A stretch of 64,000 bases of DNA from Marinilabiliales bacterium (GTDB taxonomy: Bacteria; Bacteroidota; Bacteroidia; Bacteroidales; SZUA-534): positions 220,517 through 284,516 of the forward strand of contig DOTG01000003.1 of assembly GCA_003512955.1 (NCBI GenBank), in the 5' to 3' direction. The translations under genes and the position numbers were made by a program. This document shows, piece after piece, positions 26,590 through 36,648 of the stretch. Positions within the stretch are counted from its first letter, which is position 1, and each line of letters begins with the position of its first letter. Under the pieces are notes generated by a model. That model made no database searches. It was not told the origin of the DNA and was given only the letters and a program-made list of their open reading frames with translations.

Positions 26590-29500
26590 ATGTTGAAAAA
26601 ACAATTAAATACTGACTCCATGACAAACATGAAATTAAATGTTCGGATTGTATTTATCCTTTTGATGATGATAATAACTATCCCTGCACATATATGGGCA
26701 CAGGAAAACATGTTTACCATTAAAGGTACCATACTTGAATCGGGTACAAGCGCCCCTGTAAAACAGGCCGTTGTTTCAGTGGCATTTTCGAATAACACCA
26801 CTGGTACAGATACAAACGGTTATTTTTCGCTCAATTTATCCTCTCCAAATGAAGTTTTGGTTATAACCTATCCTGGGTTTCATCCCACTGAGACATATAC
26901 ACACGGGCAGAGCAATATTACTGTTTATCTGGTAAAAGAGGAATTCATTTCAAACGATGATGTTTTTAATTCGCTTAACGAAAATAAAAAATTATTAAAA
27001 AGTGTAAATGCTATTTCAATATTAAAAAGACCCGTATTTGAGAAAACCGCCTCAAGTTCATTGGGCCAATCCCTAAACGGAAGGGTTGCCGGTTTACATG
27101 TAATTGAACACTCAGGAATGCCGGGTCATAATTCCTGGTTAAATATCAGGGGTCTGTCTTCAATTTTTGGACGAAACCAGCCCTTGGTTTACATCGACGG
27201 AATGATTCATGAGATTTATTTTACAAACAACGAATTAATTGAGGGCCACCTCATGAATCCGTTAGACATTGTTGATGTGGATGACGTGGTAAATATTTCG
27301 GTTCACAAAACAAACGATGGATCAATGGGAAGTGCCGGCTCAAACGGTGCCATTAATATCTATACCGAACAAAACGAAAACACAAGTGCCTCCATTATCT
27401 TTAAAATGTATGGTGGTATTTCGTTCCCTTTTGCCTCACAAAAAATGTTAGATGGTCCTCAGTTTAAAACCTATTTTACCGATTTATTAACCGGCCAGGG
27501 ATATTCTGAAGCAAATATTAATCAGACTTTTCCCTGGTTAAATGGTGATAATACCGTTAATAATTATTTCAAATACAACAACAACACCGATTGGCAAAAT
27601 GAAATGACAAAACCATCGGGATACCAGAAATACCACATCTTTATAAAAGGGGGCGACGAGGTGGCCACCTATACCATCTCCACCGGTTTTTTGCGTCAGG
27701 GAGCTGCTTACGAGGGTTGGCGGAATGCACGCTATAACCTGAGGGTAAACGGTAAAATCAATATCACAAATAAATTGTTCGTGATTCCGAATATTAAATT
27801 ATCACTATCTGATAGCTATCTTTCGAATATGGGCCCAACAGAGGAACGTAACCCTGTATTAGCATCGTTGCTGAATCCGCCATTAATGGCAGCCCACGAA
27901 AAGAGCAATATTGGTGCTACTTTGTATCCTTTTGATGATATTGGCGTTTTTCCTGCAAGTAACCCTGCCGTATTGATCGATTTTTTGGGAACTACCCGTA
28001 ATTTCCAATTATTGTCTTCAGGTAAAATTCTTTATGTATTTAACTCAAAATGGAACGTATCTACCCTTGTTGGAACCAGCGTGAACAACGATCGCCAAGG
28101 AATTTTTATCCCAGATAAAGGAGTCCTTAGCGTTTTAGCATATGAGCAAAATACCCCTCGTGATATGGTCACTGAATTCCGTTCGGTGCAGAACCACTCC
28201 ACTGTGAATTATTCTAATAAAATAAACCACCACCAATTCGATTTTATTGGAGGGTTCAGGGTAATGAAAAATATCTATAAAAATAACTGGGCCAAAGACT
28301 TAAACACCCCTTCGGATGATGTAACCAGCTTAGGTTCAGGTAAAGAATTAACCTATTTGCGTTCAAATGGCGGAGAATTAACTGAGACCAACTGGATTTC
28401 ATATTTTGGCGATTTTAACTATGCCTATCAGGATAAATATTATGTAAAAGCCTCCATGTCGTTCGATGGAGCATCCGTTTTCAACAGCCAAAACCGCTAT
28501 AATTTTTATCCTTCGGTATCCGCAGCATGGCGGTTAAGTGCTGAGGATTTTTTAGTTAATAACCCTGTTATTAACGACTTGAAAATGAGAATATCAGCCT
28601 CGCAAACAGGTAATATGTTCAGTAATTCTTATGTAATGTCGAAAAATTTACTCGAAGGAGCCCGCTACCAGTATTATGGAGTACCTACTAAAACCTATAT
28701 CTCCAACGAAGACCTATCGGTTGAAAAAAAATCATCGGTATCCACTGGTTTCGATTTAACTATTGTTAAAAAAGCAATCAATATCCATGTCGATTATCAT
28801 TATTCCATGGTTAATAACCTGATGATTAGCCATACTTTACCATTTTATTATGGCGATAAAGCATATATTGATAATGGTGGTAAATTGAATATCAATGGAA
28901 TTGAGTTTGCTGCCGACGGACGTTTTAATATTGGAGCGGCCACTTTATTACTCGATGCTACGGTTACTTACCAGAAAAGCCAAATTAATGAGTTTAACTT
29001 TATTAATGCCGACGAAAAATTTATTACCCACGAGGTGCCTGGCGGAGAATATGTTGCTATGGAAGGCAATCCGATAAATTCCTTCTATGGTTATGTAACC
29101 GATGGCATTTATAACACCAACGAGGAAGCCAACGGATTAATTGGCCCAAATGGTTTAGCTATGGGTGCAGGCGATGTTAAATTTATGGATTTTGATGGCG
29201 ATGGTAAAATTACCGATGCTGATAAAAAAATAATCGGAAACCCTAACCCCGATCTGTTTGGTGCTTTTTCGGCCGTTTTAAAAATTTACCGGTTCGAATT
29301 CTCGACTCTTTTTAACTATAGCGTAGGCAACGATGTGTTTAATTATGTAAGGTATAAAACCACCTCTATGGATAGCTACGTAAACCAAAGTGTTGATGTG
29401 CTCGAAAGATGGGATACCGACAATTTAGATGCTACCCTTCCGAAAGCCAGCATTGGCGATCCAAATGGCAACAACGTTTTCTCTGACCGATGGATTGAAG

Positions 29501-29736
29501 ATGGTTCCTTTTTACGGTTAAAACAGATTACCTTGAGTTATACCACTCCTAACATTCTCGGCCTTCAAAAGGAAACCCGTTTTTATGTCACAGGAACAAA
29601 TCTGTTGACCTTTACAAAATATACGGGTTACGATCCTGAGACCATGTATCAGAACAGTCCCTATTTTATGGGAATTGATTATGGCAAATTACCCCTTGCC
29701 CGCTCTATTATTTTTGGAATTCAAATAAGTTTATAA
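26590..29736 (+). CDS. SusC/RagA-family TonB-linked outer-membrane transporter (second copy)
   Basis: 1048 residues; the real start may be ATG 26629, which places the signal peptide (MKLNVRIVFILLMM...HIWAQ) at the N-terminus. A carboxypeptidase-like domain (GTILESGTSAPVKQAVVSV), plug (SLGQSLNGRVAGLHVIEHSG, LNIRGLSSIFGRNQPLVYID, GSMGSAGSNGAINIYTEQN) and barrel follow. The plug is divergent from the first SusC and lacks the usual extended TonB-box-like N-terminal part. Near the end is FMDFDGDGKITDADKKIIGN, a DxDGDGxI calcium-loop-like motif of SusC proteins. The C-terminus (ARSIIFGIQISL) ends in Leu, not the common Phe. Pairs with the SusD 11 bp downstream. Confidence 0.93.
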   Translation: MLKKQLNTDSMTNMKLNVRIVFILLMMIITIPAHIWAQENMFTIKGTILESGTSAPVKQAVVSVAFSNNTTGTDTNGYFSLNLSSPNEVLVITYPGFHPTETYTHGQSNITVYLVKEEFISNDDVFNSLNENKKLLKSVNAISILKRPVFEKTASSSLGQSLNGRVAGLHVIEHSGMPGHNSWLNIRGLSSIFGRNQPLVYIDGMIHEIYFTNNELIEGHLMNPLDIVDVDDVVNISVHKTNDGSMGSAGSNGAINIYTEQNENTSASIIFKMYGGISFPFASQKMLDGPQFKTYFTDLLTGQGYSEANINQTFPWLNGDNTVNNYFKYNNNTDWQNEMTKPSGYQKYHIFIKGGDEVATYTISTGFLRQGAAYEGWRNARYNLRVNGKINITNKLFVIPNIKLSLSDSYLSNMGPTEERNPVLASLLNPPLMAAHEKSNIGATLYPFDDIGVFPASNPAVLIDFLGTTRNFQLLSSGKILYVFNSKWNVSTLVGTSVNNDRQGIFIPDKGVLSVLAYEQNTPRDMVTEFRSVQNHSTVNYSNKINHHQFDFIGGFRVMKNIYKNNWAKDLNTPSDDVTSLGSGKELTYLRSNGGELTETNWISYFGDFNYAYQDKYYVKASMSFDGASVFNSQNRYNFYPSVSAAWRLSAEDFLVNNPVINDLKMRISASQTGNMFSNSYVMSKNLLEGARYQYYGVPTKTYISNEDLSVEKKSSVSTGFDLTIVKKAINIHVDYHYSMVNNLMISHTLPFYYGDKAYIDNGGKLNINGIEFAADGRFNIGAATLLLDATVTYQKSQINEFNFINADEKFITHEVPGGEYVAMEGNPINSFYGYVTDGIYNTNEEANGLIGPNGLAMGAGDVKFMDFDGDGKITDADKKIIGNPNPDLFGAFSAVLKIYRFEFSTLFNYSVGNDVFNYVRYKTTSMDSYVNQSVDVLERWDTDNLDATLPKASIGDPNGNNVFSDRWIEDGSFLRLKQITLSYTTPNILGLQKETRFYVTGTNLLTFTKYTGYDPETMYQNSPYFMGIDYGKLPLARSIIFGIQISL

Positions 29737-29747
29737 AAATATCGACA

Positions 29748-31238
29748 ATGAAAAAGTATTTCATACATACAAGCCGAATTGCATTTATGGTTTTACTTGC
29801 AAACTTAATGTTTTCATGTACCGATGACTTTTTTGATACCCGATCGGATGATAAAACCGAACCCTCAACAAGTTATAAAACCATTAAAGATGCAGAACTC
29901 TTAAGGAGCGGATGCTATACCTATCTTCAGGAATTTGCTCAAAACAAAGTAATCATTGAGGGGCTGCTTTCCGATGAAATGAATGTTACCTCAAATGCTG
30001 ATGCCGATATGAGTGCACTGAACCTCCACGAAGCAAGTGCTTCAAACGCCTATGTTAACATATCATCACTGTACGATATGATTAGCTATATTAACGAGAT
30101 AATGCCCAATCTGGCACAAATTATAGAAAAGGATAAGGATTTTGATTCTGCTACCTATCGCGCGTATATCGGGTCTTTCCTCACCATTAGAGCCTGGGGA
30201 TATTTGAATCTGGCGCGATTAAATGGTAAAGTAATCCGGATGGAAGGCTACAACGGTAGTGTTGACGTCTCAAAACCAGTGGTTTATACTTCAAAAAATG
30301 AATTGATCGATCAGCTTATAAACGAGCTTGTTCCCTATTACGATGATGAGGATATCTTCCGTTATCCGGTTGATCATTATGTAATGTTGGGTGAATTATA
30401 TCTTGAAAAGAATGATTATGCAAATGCAATTATTTACCTTAAATATGCATGTGATGGAGAGTCCTATGGAAAAACCGACTACATGGTCGATAAAACCTTT
30501 GATAATGAAGATTGGTTTACCCAGTTTATCAGTTCGGCAGAATTAATAGCAAATCATAAAGCTGTTTTTTCAGCCGTTGACTACGATTACAGATACGGAC
30601 AGGGTAATTCGTTCGACGATTGGTTTATCAACAACTATCAGATAAAACCATCTTCAATCACTGTAAATGCATTCAAAAGTGAATCGAACGGCGATGAATT
30701 CAGGGGTAATGGTATTTCATATGTTTCGACTTCAGAAACTGAAACATACATTTTTAAATATGCCCTCGATGCTTCAACTCTTTATAGTTCCGATGTAATT
30801 CTTTACCGCGATGCCGATGTACATTTAATGCTGGCCGAAGCCCTAAACCGCACCGGACAATCTGATTTTGCTCTTATATTATTAAATAGCGGTATCAAAA
30901 ATGCCAACCCGAAACCTACGGGTTACCCCAATTGGACAAACAACCTTGGTGTCAGGGGCAGGGTTAAACTATCGGCCAAAACAGTACCTGCCGAAGAACC
31001 CAATAAAATTGAATATGTTGAAAATTTATTATTGGAAGAACGTGCCAAAGAATTGGCTTTTGAAGGCAAACGGTGGTCCGACCTGATGCGGATAGCAACC
31101 CGCAGGAGCGATCCGACATTCCTGGCAAATAAAGTAGCTGCCAAGTTTTCTAATGCAAATACCGCAAATAATATCCGTACCTTGTTATCGAATCCCGAAA
31201 ATTGGTATATACCAATTCTTACTACGAGTTCAAAATAG
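29748..31238 (+). CDS. SusD/RagB-family nutrient-binding lipoprotein (second copy)
   Basis: 496 residues, lipoprotein signal ending MFSC (Cys24) followed by TDDFFDTRSDDKTEPSTSY, the usual SusD opening. Helical repeats (FLTIRAWGYLNLARL; HYVMLGELYLEKNDYANAI) and the C-terminal SusD block LLLEERAKELAFEGKRWSDL are clear. It closes the second SusCD pair and the whole locus; a strong hairpin terminator follows 29 bp downstream. Low similarity to the first SusD suggests a different ligand or a different part of the same one. Confidence 0.94.
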   Translation: MKKYFIHTSRIAFMVLLANLMFSCTDDFFDTRSDDKTEPSTSYKTIKDAELLRSGCYTYLQEFAQNKVIIEGLLSDEMNVTSNADADMSALNLHEASASNAYVNISSLYDMISYINEIMPNLAQIIEKDKDFDSATYRAYIGSFLTIRAWGYLNLARLNGKVIRMEGYNGSVDVSKPVVYTSKNELIDQLINELVPYYDDEDIFRYPVDHYVMLGELYLEKNDYANAIIYLKYACDGESYGKTDYMVDKTFDNEDWFTQFISSAELIANHKAVFSAVDYDYRYGQGNSFDDWFINNYQIKPSSITVNAFKSESNGDEFRGNGISYVSTSETETYIFKYALDASTLYSSDVILYRDADVHLMLAEALNRTGQSDFALILLNSGIKNANPKPTGYPNWTNNLGVRGRVKLSAKTVPAEEPNKIEYVENLLLEERAKELAFEGKRWSDLMRIATRRSDPTFLANKVAAKFSNANTANNIRTLLSNPENWYIPILTTSSK

Positions 31239-31267
31239 GAATCCGGATTTCCACTACGTTTAATAAA

Positions 31268-31307
31268 AATTTCCCCATCATTCTGTTCATTGCATGATGG
31301 GGAAATT
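31268..31307 (+). terminator. Terminator of the FAS1-SusCD locus
   Basis: Perfect 14-bp arms aatttccccatcat (31268-31281) and atgatggggaaatt (31294-31307) with a 12-nt loop. No long T-run follows, but the stem is strong and sits 29 bp after the last stop. Confidence 0.7.
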
Positions 31308-31466
31308 CTGTTCTGTACACCAGGAATCAGTTATCCTAAAGTGTTTAAAACTCAATTCGGGTTTATTCCTTCATTAGCCACTCATCGGATTATTTTACCG
31401 CTTATCAGTTTTTGCTTACATTTATCAAAGGCTTGGTGTACTATTGTCTTATAAATATTAAACCAC

Positions 31467-32537
31467 ATGGATACATTACGGACCCATAAGTTATTCTGGC
31501 TTTTGCAGGTAAGCGGTTGGATTGCTTATTATATCATCTATACAGCCATTGCCACCATGTTCCGCAAATGGAACCTCGAGGATTTGCTGCTCTATTCATT
31601 AACCTATCTGTTAGGGTTTACCATCACATCACTCATCAGGTACCCGTATCAATACCTCTATTCAAAAATTGAACGGCTGCTTTGGATTCCTCTGGTAATA
31701 GTGTTGGGTTCGGTACTGGCTACCATTGCCTGGACTTATATCGACATGTATGTGAGCCATTTCTTTTGGGATAATGGGGAAAAGATTTTAAAAGAACGTC
31801 TGGCGTTTAGGATGTTTTTAAGATACAGTATTTTATTCACAATTCTGCTAACCGCCTGGAGTTCCCTCTATTTTGGAATTAAATATGCCCTCGATTGGCA
31901 AACTGAAAAACAACACTCGCGCGAGGCCGAAATGATGGCACAAAAAGCACAGATGGAGATGTTGCGCTACCAGTTAAACCCCCACTTTTTGTTCAATTCC
32001 CTAAACTCAATACGCGCACTTGTGGACGAAAATCAGAAACATGCCAAGGAGATGATAACCGAGCTTTCTGAGTTTCTGCGGTATTCCCTTTTGCATAAAG
32101 ATGCCCTTTTTGTAACTTTGGCTGAAGAGCTTGAAGCAGTGAAACACTATTTTTCCATCGAAAAAAAGAGGTTCGAAGAAAACCTCCACATCGAATACCA
32201 TGTGGCCGATGCTACCATGAAACATCAAATCATGAGCTTTTTGTTGCACCCTTTGATTGAAAATGCCGTGAAATATGGAATGAAAACCTCCCCAATGCCG
32301 TTGAAAATAAGTATCACCGTACAAAAAACCGGTTACGGCCTGTTGCTCGAAGTATGCAATTCAGGTAGCTGGGTCGAAAAAAATTCTACCAACACCGTTG
32401 GTACGGGCACCGGATTGACAAATGTTCAAAAACGTCTCGAAAATGCTTACCACGACGGCTATCGGCTTGAAGTAATTAAAAATGAAGATAATTGCTGTGT
32501 CCGCATCGAAATAAAAGAAGCCTATTTGTATGGTTGA
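31467..32537 (+). CDS. LytS/YehU-type sensor histidine kinase
   Basis: 356 residues with four N-terminal membrane helices (about 10-30, 37-58, 68-92, 108-136) and no large periplasmic domain, then the His_kinase domain PF06580: phospho-acceptor region NPHFLFNSLNSIRAL with His173, N-box HPLIENAVKYG, and glycine box GTGTGLTNVQKRL. Such kinases pair with LytTR regulators, and one overlaps this gene's end by 8 bp. The membrane-embedded sensor suggests a small or membrane-derived signal. Being the first transcription unit after the FAS1-SusCD locus, it may regulate it (inference). Confidence 0.93.
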   Translation: MDTLRTHKLFWLLQVSGWIAYYIIYTAIATMFRKWNLEDLLLYSLTYLLGFTITSLIRYPYQYLYSKIERLLWIPLVIVLGSVLATIAWTYIDMYVSHFFWDNGEKILKERLAFRMFLRYSILFTILLTAWSSLYFGIKYALDWQTEKQHSREAEMMAQKAQMEMLRYQLNPHFLFNSLNSIRALVDENQKHAKEMITELSEFLRYSLLHKDALFVTLAEELEAVKHYFSIEKKRFEENLHIEYHVADATMKHQIMSFLLHPLIENAVKYGMKTSPMPLKISITVQKTGYGLLLEVCNSGSWVEKNSTNTVGTGTGLTNVQKRLENAYHDGYRLEVIKNEDNCCVRIEIKEAYLYG

Positions 32538-33258
32538 TGCAAAAATAAGAGCCCTGGTGGTTGATGATGAACGGCTGGCACGCAAAGATTTAACAAGCAT
32601 GTTGGCCGATTTTCCCGAGATTGCTGTAGTGGGTGAGGCACAAGATGTCCCCTCGGCCATTAAAGCCATTGAAGCACACCACCCCGATTTAATCTTTCTT
32701 GATATTCAGATGCCCGGCCAGACCGGGTTCGATTTGGTGGAGCAGATCGATTTCTCTGGAAAAATCATATTTGTTACCGCCTTTGATGAATTTGCCTTGC
32801 GCGCATTCGAAATCAACGCCCTTGATTACCTGATGAAACCCGTGTCGCCCGACAGGTTAAAAAAGGCACTGACACGGCTGCAACCCGACGAAGAATCGAA
32901 ACCCACGGAATATCCTCCTTTACAATATGAAGACCGGATTTTTACAACCATGGGAAATAAAGTGCAGTTTTTAAAGGTGAATTCCATTGTGCTTATACAG
33001 GCCGAGGGCGATTACACCTACATTACATGTAATAATGGACAAAAGGGTTTGGTGACCAAAGCCATGAAGGAATGGGAAGAACGTCTGCCCGAAAAGCAAT
33101 TTTGCCGCGTCCACCGCAATGCCATCATTAATACCGATTATATAGAAGACATTGAGAAATGGTTCAACTATTCCTACCGCGTATTGTTGAAAGGCATTAA
33201 AGAAGAGGTGATTATCAGCCGCCGGTATGCCAAAAAACTGAAAGATATGTTTGGGTAA
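32530..33258 (+). CDS. LytTR-family response regulator
   Basis: 242 residues. Receiver domain (about 5-120) with acidic pocket D12-D13, phospho-acceptor Asp58 in IFLDIQMPG, Thr in FVTAFDE and Lys in LMKPV; C-terminal LytTR DNA-binding domain (about 140-240) with ILIQAEGDYTYI and FCRVHRNAIIN. It takes phosphate from the LytS-like kinase encoded just upstream, with an 8-bp overlap that implies translational coupling. LytTR proteins bind direct repeats near AACGTTnrk; the repeated caacgtttgcat before the FAS1 gene is close to this half-site, a hint only. Confidence 0.94.
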   Translation: MVDAKIRALVVDDERLARKDLTSMLADFPEIAVVGEAQDVPSAIKAIEAHHPDLIFLDIQMPGQTGFDLVEQIDFSGKIIFVTAFDEFALRAFEINALDYLMKPVSPDRLKKALTRLQPDEESKPTEYPPLQYEDRIFTTMGNKVQFLKVNSIVLIQAEGDYTYITCNNGQKGLVTKAMKEWEERLPEKQFCRVHRNAIINTDYIEDIEKWFNYSYRVLLKGIKEEVIISRRYAKKLKDMFG

Positions 33259-33266
33259 TTATAAAT

Positions 33267-33294
33267 GCGGGAAAGCCATCAGACTTCATCCCGC
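33267..33294. terminator. Bidirectional hairpin between convergent genes
   Basis: Arms gcggga (33267-33272) and tcccgc (33289-33294), extended inwards by aag/ctt with a bulge. It lies between the LytTR gene (+) and the DUF4249 gene (-), so it may end both transcripts. Confidence 0.5.
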
Positions 33295-33324
33295 TTACTC
33301 AATGCTTTAAATAGCGTCAATCTG

Positions 33325-34260
33325 TTATTTAATTTCCTGTATAGGGTTTTCAAAATTATAATTATATAACGTGTCCGTAGATTGCGAGGAAGTCCCAAAA
33401 ATACCAACCCCATTTTCAATATTATTTTGAACAATTACTGCCTCCATAAACATGTTCAAATCCTCGGCATCAAAATGTTTAGGTAACGCGACACTGTATC
33501 GGTAATAGTCGCGGGAAATATGCTCCAAGACAGCCAATATGCATGATGTATGGTTATCAAATTCGTATTCATTAATCAAGACCTCTAAATCATATTCTTT
33601 ACCATTAATTAACACATCGGAGAAAAACAGAATCCCATCAGTTCCTGCCTCAAACACAGGATCGTTTGAAGTTACATATAGATAACTGGTATATGGGATA
33701 CTATCTAATATTGGATTTTCCATTTCATCATAACTATAATTATAAGAATACTTCCATAAAGTTAAATGGTAGTAATTCTCTTCGTCAGGGTTATCTTTAA
33801 TTTTAATATGGGTTTTAATCGATTTTTGGTTCCATTCGTCGGTAACCACGCCTACCGAATCGAACCCCAATACCGGAACCGGATACAAAAGCGGAACACT
33901 ACTGGTAGCTGTACCCATATTTGGCACAACTACTTCTAGCGTATAATTCACACCCTGTTGCGGGGACGAAACTGAAGATTGATAGGTTCCGTCAGCAATA
34001 TTTGGCAACACTTCAACCAGCGACCCGTTTCCATAAACAGATACGGTGGCATTATTCAAATAAAAATTTGTGCCGTTTTTATCGGTAACAAAACTACTCG
34101 AATAAACATCTACCCTCATGAGCCGTTCCGTTGAAAAGAAGGAATTAACCACAATCTTTCTTTCTGTTGTAGGCAAGGTATAGGTAATCTCTTTTTTGCA
34201 GGAAATTGACGAAAGTATTATCAGGCAAAACAGGCTGAAATATTTAACACTTGTTTTCAT
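33325..34260 (-). CDS. DUF4249-family lipoprotein
   Basis: About 311 residues from ATG 34260; a start 9 bp further upstream is possible. Lipoprotein signal MKTSVKYFSLF... ends SISC, followed by KKEITYTLPTTERKIVVNSFF, the characteristic opening of DUF4249 proteins (secreted beta-rich lipoproteins of Bacteroidota). They are almost always encoded beside a TonB-dependent receptor, as here, where the receptor ends 10-20 bp upstream, and probably act as a surface partner of the receptor in the way SusD does for SusC. No catalytic motif seen. Ligand unknown. Confidence 0.85.
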   Translation of the reverse strand: MKTSVKYFSLFCLIILSSISCKKEITYTLPTTERKIVVNSFFSTERLMRVDVYSSSFVTDKNGTNFYLNNATVSVYGNGSLVEVLPNIADGTYQSSVSSPQQGVNYTLEVVVPNMGTATSSVPLLYPVPVLGFDSVGVVTDEWNQKSIKTHIKIKDNPDEENYYHLTLWKYSYNYSYDEMENPILDSIPYTSYLYVTSNDPVFEAGTDGILFFSDVLINGKEYDLEVLINEYEFDNHTSCILAVLEHISRDYYRYSVALPKHFDAEDLNMFMEAVIVQNNIENGVGIFGTSSQSTDTLYNYNFENPIQEIK

Positions 34261-34279
34261 GATTTGCATCTTTTAACAA

Positions 34280-36637
34280 TTAAAATTCAAATTGATACGA
34301 AAGTGATGGCATGATTGGGAAAAGACTGTACTGATATAGTTTTTTTTCGCCAGTATAAGGATCAGACTCCCAATTGATAAAAAATGGATTTTTGCGGTTG
34401 TAGGCATTATACACCGAGAAGCTCCAGGTACGGGTTCCCCATTTTTTCTCCTTATGAAAGTTAAAGCCAATATCGAGCCTATGGTAAGCCGGCATCCTAA
34501 AATTGTTTCGGCTCTCGTAATTGGTAATCTCCGAATAATAACCGTAATGATTATTGTCAGGATTATATGCCGGATAAAATTCATAACCCAAGGTGGTGGC
34601 ATTGCCAGTTCCAAAGACCCAGGTTGCGCCCATATCAATATTTTTATTGAGTTTATATGAGATAACAATGCTGACATCGTGACGGCGGTCGTAGGTAAAT
34701 GGGAATTTCTGGCCCCGGCTTATCTCCTGTCCTTCGCGGTTGAACAAACGGTCCGACTTCGAGATTGTATAACCTACCCAACCGGTTAGGTTTCCCAGTT
34801 TTTTCATCAAAAGGAACTCCAAACCATAACTCCAGCCTTTCCCAAGAGCCACGTTACTTTCCCAGTCGTATTGCAGCGAAAATATACCCGCGCCTTCTTT
34901 GTATTCCACCAGGTTTTCCATGGTTTTATAAAACCCCTCGGTACTGAACTCAAAATCGGCATTTATTTCATAAACGGAACCCAGCGAATACTGTTGGGCT
35001 TTCTGCGGGGTCAAAATATCGGTAGCCGGAACCCATAAATCGGTAGGCAGCCCTATTTTAGCAGTAGCTAACAAGTTTATATATTGATACATTAAAGCAT
35101 AAGAGCCTTTTGCCGACCATTTCTCGGTAATTAAAAAGCGTGCCGAAACACGGGGCTCCAATCCATTGTAAAATTTATCACGTACCTTAAATGCCGACCA
35201 GCGCAACCCAGCGTTGACTTTTACCAATGAACCTATCCGGAAATCGTCTTCGGCATATAAGCCCAATTCATGAGTATGAAGGTTGGCATTCCCAAAAGTA
35301 CCCTTTTCAGATGTTCCGTCATCAATATCGTATGAAAAAGCTAATGCCCCGGGGCTGTATGTATGATAGGTTTCGCCAAAACCAAACTTTATGGTATGGT
35401 TAGGGTTCGGGTAATAGTCGAAATCTACCTTACCGCCCCAATCGAGAATCCCTGAGTAATATTCCAAAGCCATGTCTTTGCTCCCGTTGGTATAATTTTC
35501 CATTCCGGTAGATAACCGGTAACGGCTAAATGTGGCGGTGGTATTCGAAAAAAGTTGGTCGCTGATGGCATAATTCCAACGCAAGGCAGAGGTAATATTT
35601 CCCCACCAAAATCCGGCTTTACTTTTATAGTTATTTCCATCATAATCTGATTGATATGCCTCATTCATATAAAATTTGTCTTTCCCTAAATAGGTACTGA
35701 AATACAATCGGCTACGATCCGAGAATTTATGGTTGACTTTCGCATTTACATCATGGAAAAAATAACCGGTACGCATGGTCTTATAACCTAGCTCTTTTGC
35801 ATAAAGCAGTTCGAACGGATACATCAATACATCAACATAAGTTCTCCGGCCCGAAACGATATAAGAAGTATTTTCGCCAATCGGCCCCTCCAAAGTTAAT
35901 CTGGCCGCGATAATCCCCACGGCTCCCGAACCTTGAAATTTTTTCGCATTTCCCTCTTTCATGCTGATGTCGAGTACGGATGACAATCTACCTCCATACT
36001 GAGCCGGAAATCCACCTTTAATCAGTTTCACGTTTTGGATGGCATCGGAGTTGAATACCGAGAAGAATCCAAAAAGGTGGTTTACATTATACACAGGCAC
36101 CCCATCGAGCAGAATGAGATTCTGATCGGGTCCGCCGCCACGTACGTACATGCCGCTCATTCCTTCCGATCCCGACTGAACACCGGGCAACAACTGGATA
36201 GCTTTAATAATGTCGGCCTCCCCAAAAAGTACGGGCAAGTTGCTGATGGTTTTCATCGGAATTTCAATCAATCCCATTTGGCTGCTTTCCACCCCACCTT
36301 CGGTTTTACGACCTTCCACCACCACTTCCTGAATTTCGATGGTGGGTTTCAATTCCACGGAAATGTTTTTATTGGCGTTCAAATCCACTTCAACTTGGTA
36401 AGTGGCGTAACCCACGAATGAAACCGTGAACAGGACTTTTCCTTTTGGAAAGGTCAGTGAATAAAATCCGTAATTATTTGTGGTAGTCCCCTGCAAGGTA
36501 GAAGCATTATACACATTGGCACCAATCAGTTTTTCCCCATTTTCAATATCGGTTATGTATCCGCTAATGGTGTACTTTTGCGCGCTCAGCAAAAACGATA
36601 TTCCCAGCAATAACAGAGATAGGTAGGTTCTTATCAT
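34280..36637 (-). CDS. TonB-dependent receptor with carboxypeptidase-like N-terminal domain
   Basis: About 785 residues from ATG 36637 (MIRTYLSLLLL...LLSAQ signal peptide); ATG 36646 is also in frame. Carboxypeptidase-regulatory-like domain (GYITDIENGEKLIGANVYN), plug (ADIIKAIQLLPGVQSGSEGM, MYVRGGGPDQNLILLDGVPV, GGFPAQYGGRLSSVLDI) and a 22-strand-type barrel ending LMPSLSYQFEF with terminal Phe. This is the receptor type regularly linked to DUF4249 lipoproteins; substrates of the pair are not established. Transcribed with the downstream DUF4249 gene; a terminator separates it from the TPR-LuxR gene upstream. Confidence 0.92.
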   Translation of the reverse strand: MIRTYLSLLLLGISFLLSAQKYTISGYITDIENGEKLIGANVYNASTLQGTTTNNYGFYSLTFPKGKVLFTVSFVGYATYQVEVDLNANKNISVELKPTIEIQEVVVEGRKTEGGVESSQMGLIEIPMKTISNLPVLFGEADIIKAIQLLPGVQSGSEGMSGMYVRGGGPDQNLILLDGVPVYNVNHLFGFFSVFNSDAIQNVKLIKGGFPAQYGGRLSSVLDISMKEGNAKKFQGSGAVGIIAARLTLEGPIGENTSYIVSGRRTYVDVLMYPFELLYAKELGYKTMRTGYFFHDVNAKVNHKFSDRSRLYFSTYLGKDKFYMNEAYQSDYDGNNYKSKAGFWWGNITSALRWNYAISDQLFSNTTATFSRYRLSTGMENYTNGSKDMALEYYSGILDWGGKVDFDYYPNPNHTIKFGFGETYHTYSPGALAFSYDIDDGTSEKGTFGNANLHTHELGLYAEDDFRIGSLVKVNAGLRWSAFKVRDKFYNGLEPRVSARFLITEKWSAKGSYALMYQYINLLATAKIGLPTDLWVPATDILTPQKAQQYSLGSVYEINADFEFSTEGFYKTMENLVEYKEGAGIFSLQYDWESNVALGKGWSYGLEFLLMKKLGNLTGWVGYTISKSDRLFNREGQEISRGQKFPFTYDRRHDVSIVISYKLNKNIDMGATWVFGTGNATTLGYEFYPAYNPDNNHYGYYSEITNYESRNNFRMPAYHRLDIGFNFHKEKKWGTRTWSFSVYNAYNRKNPFFINWESDPYTGEKKLYQYSLFPIMPSLSYQFEF

Positions 36638-36648
36638 AACATTCAAAA

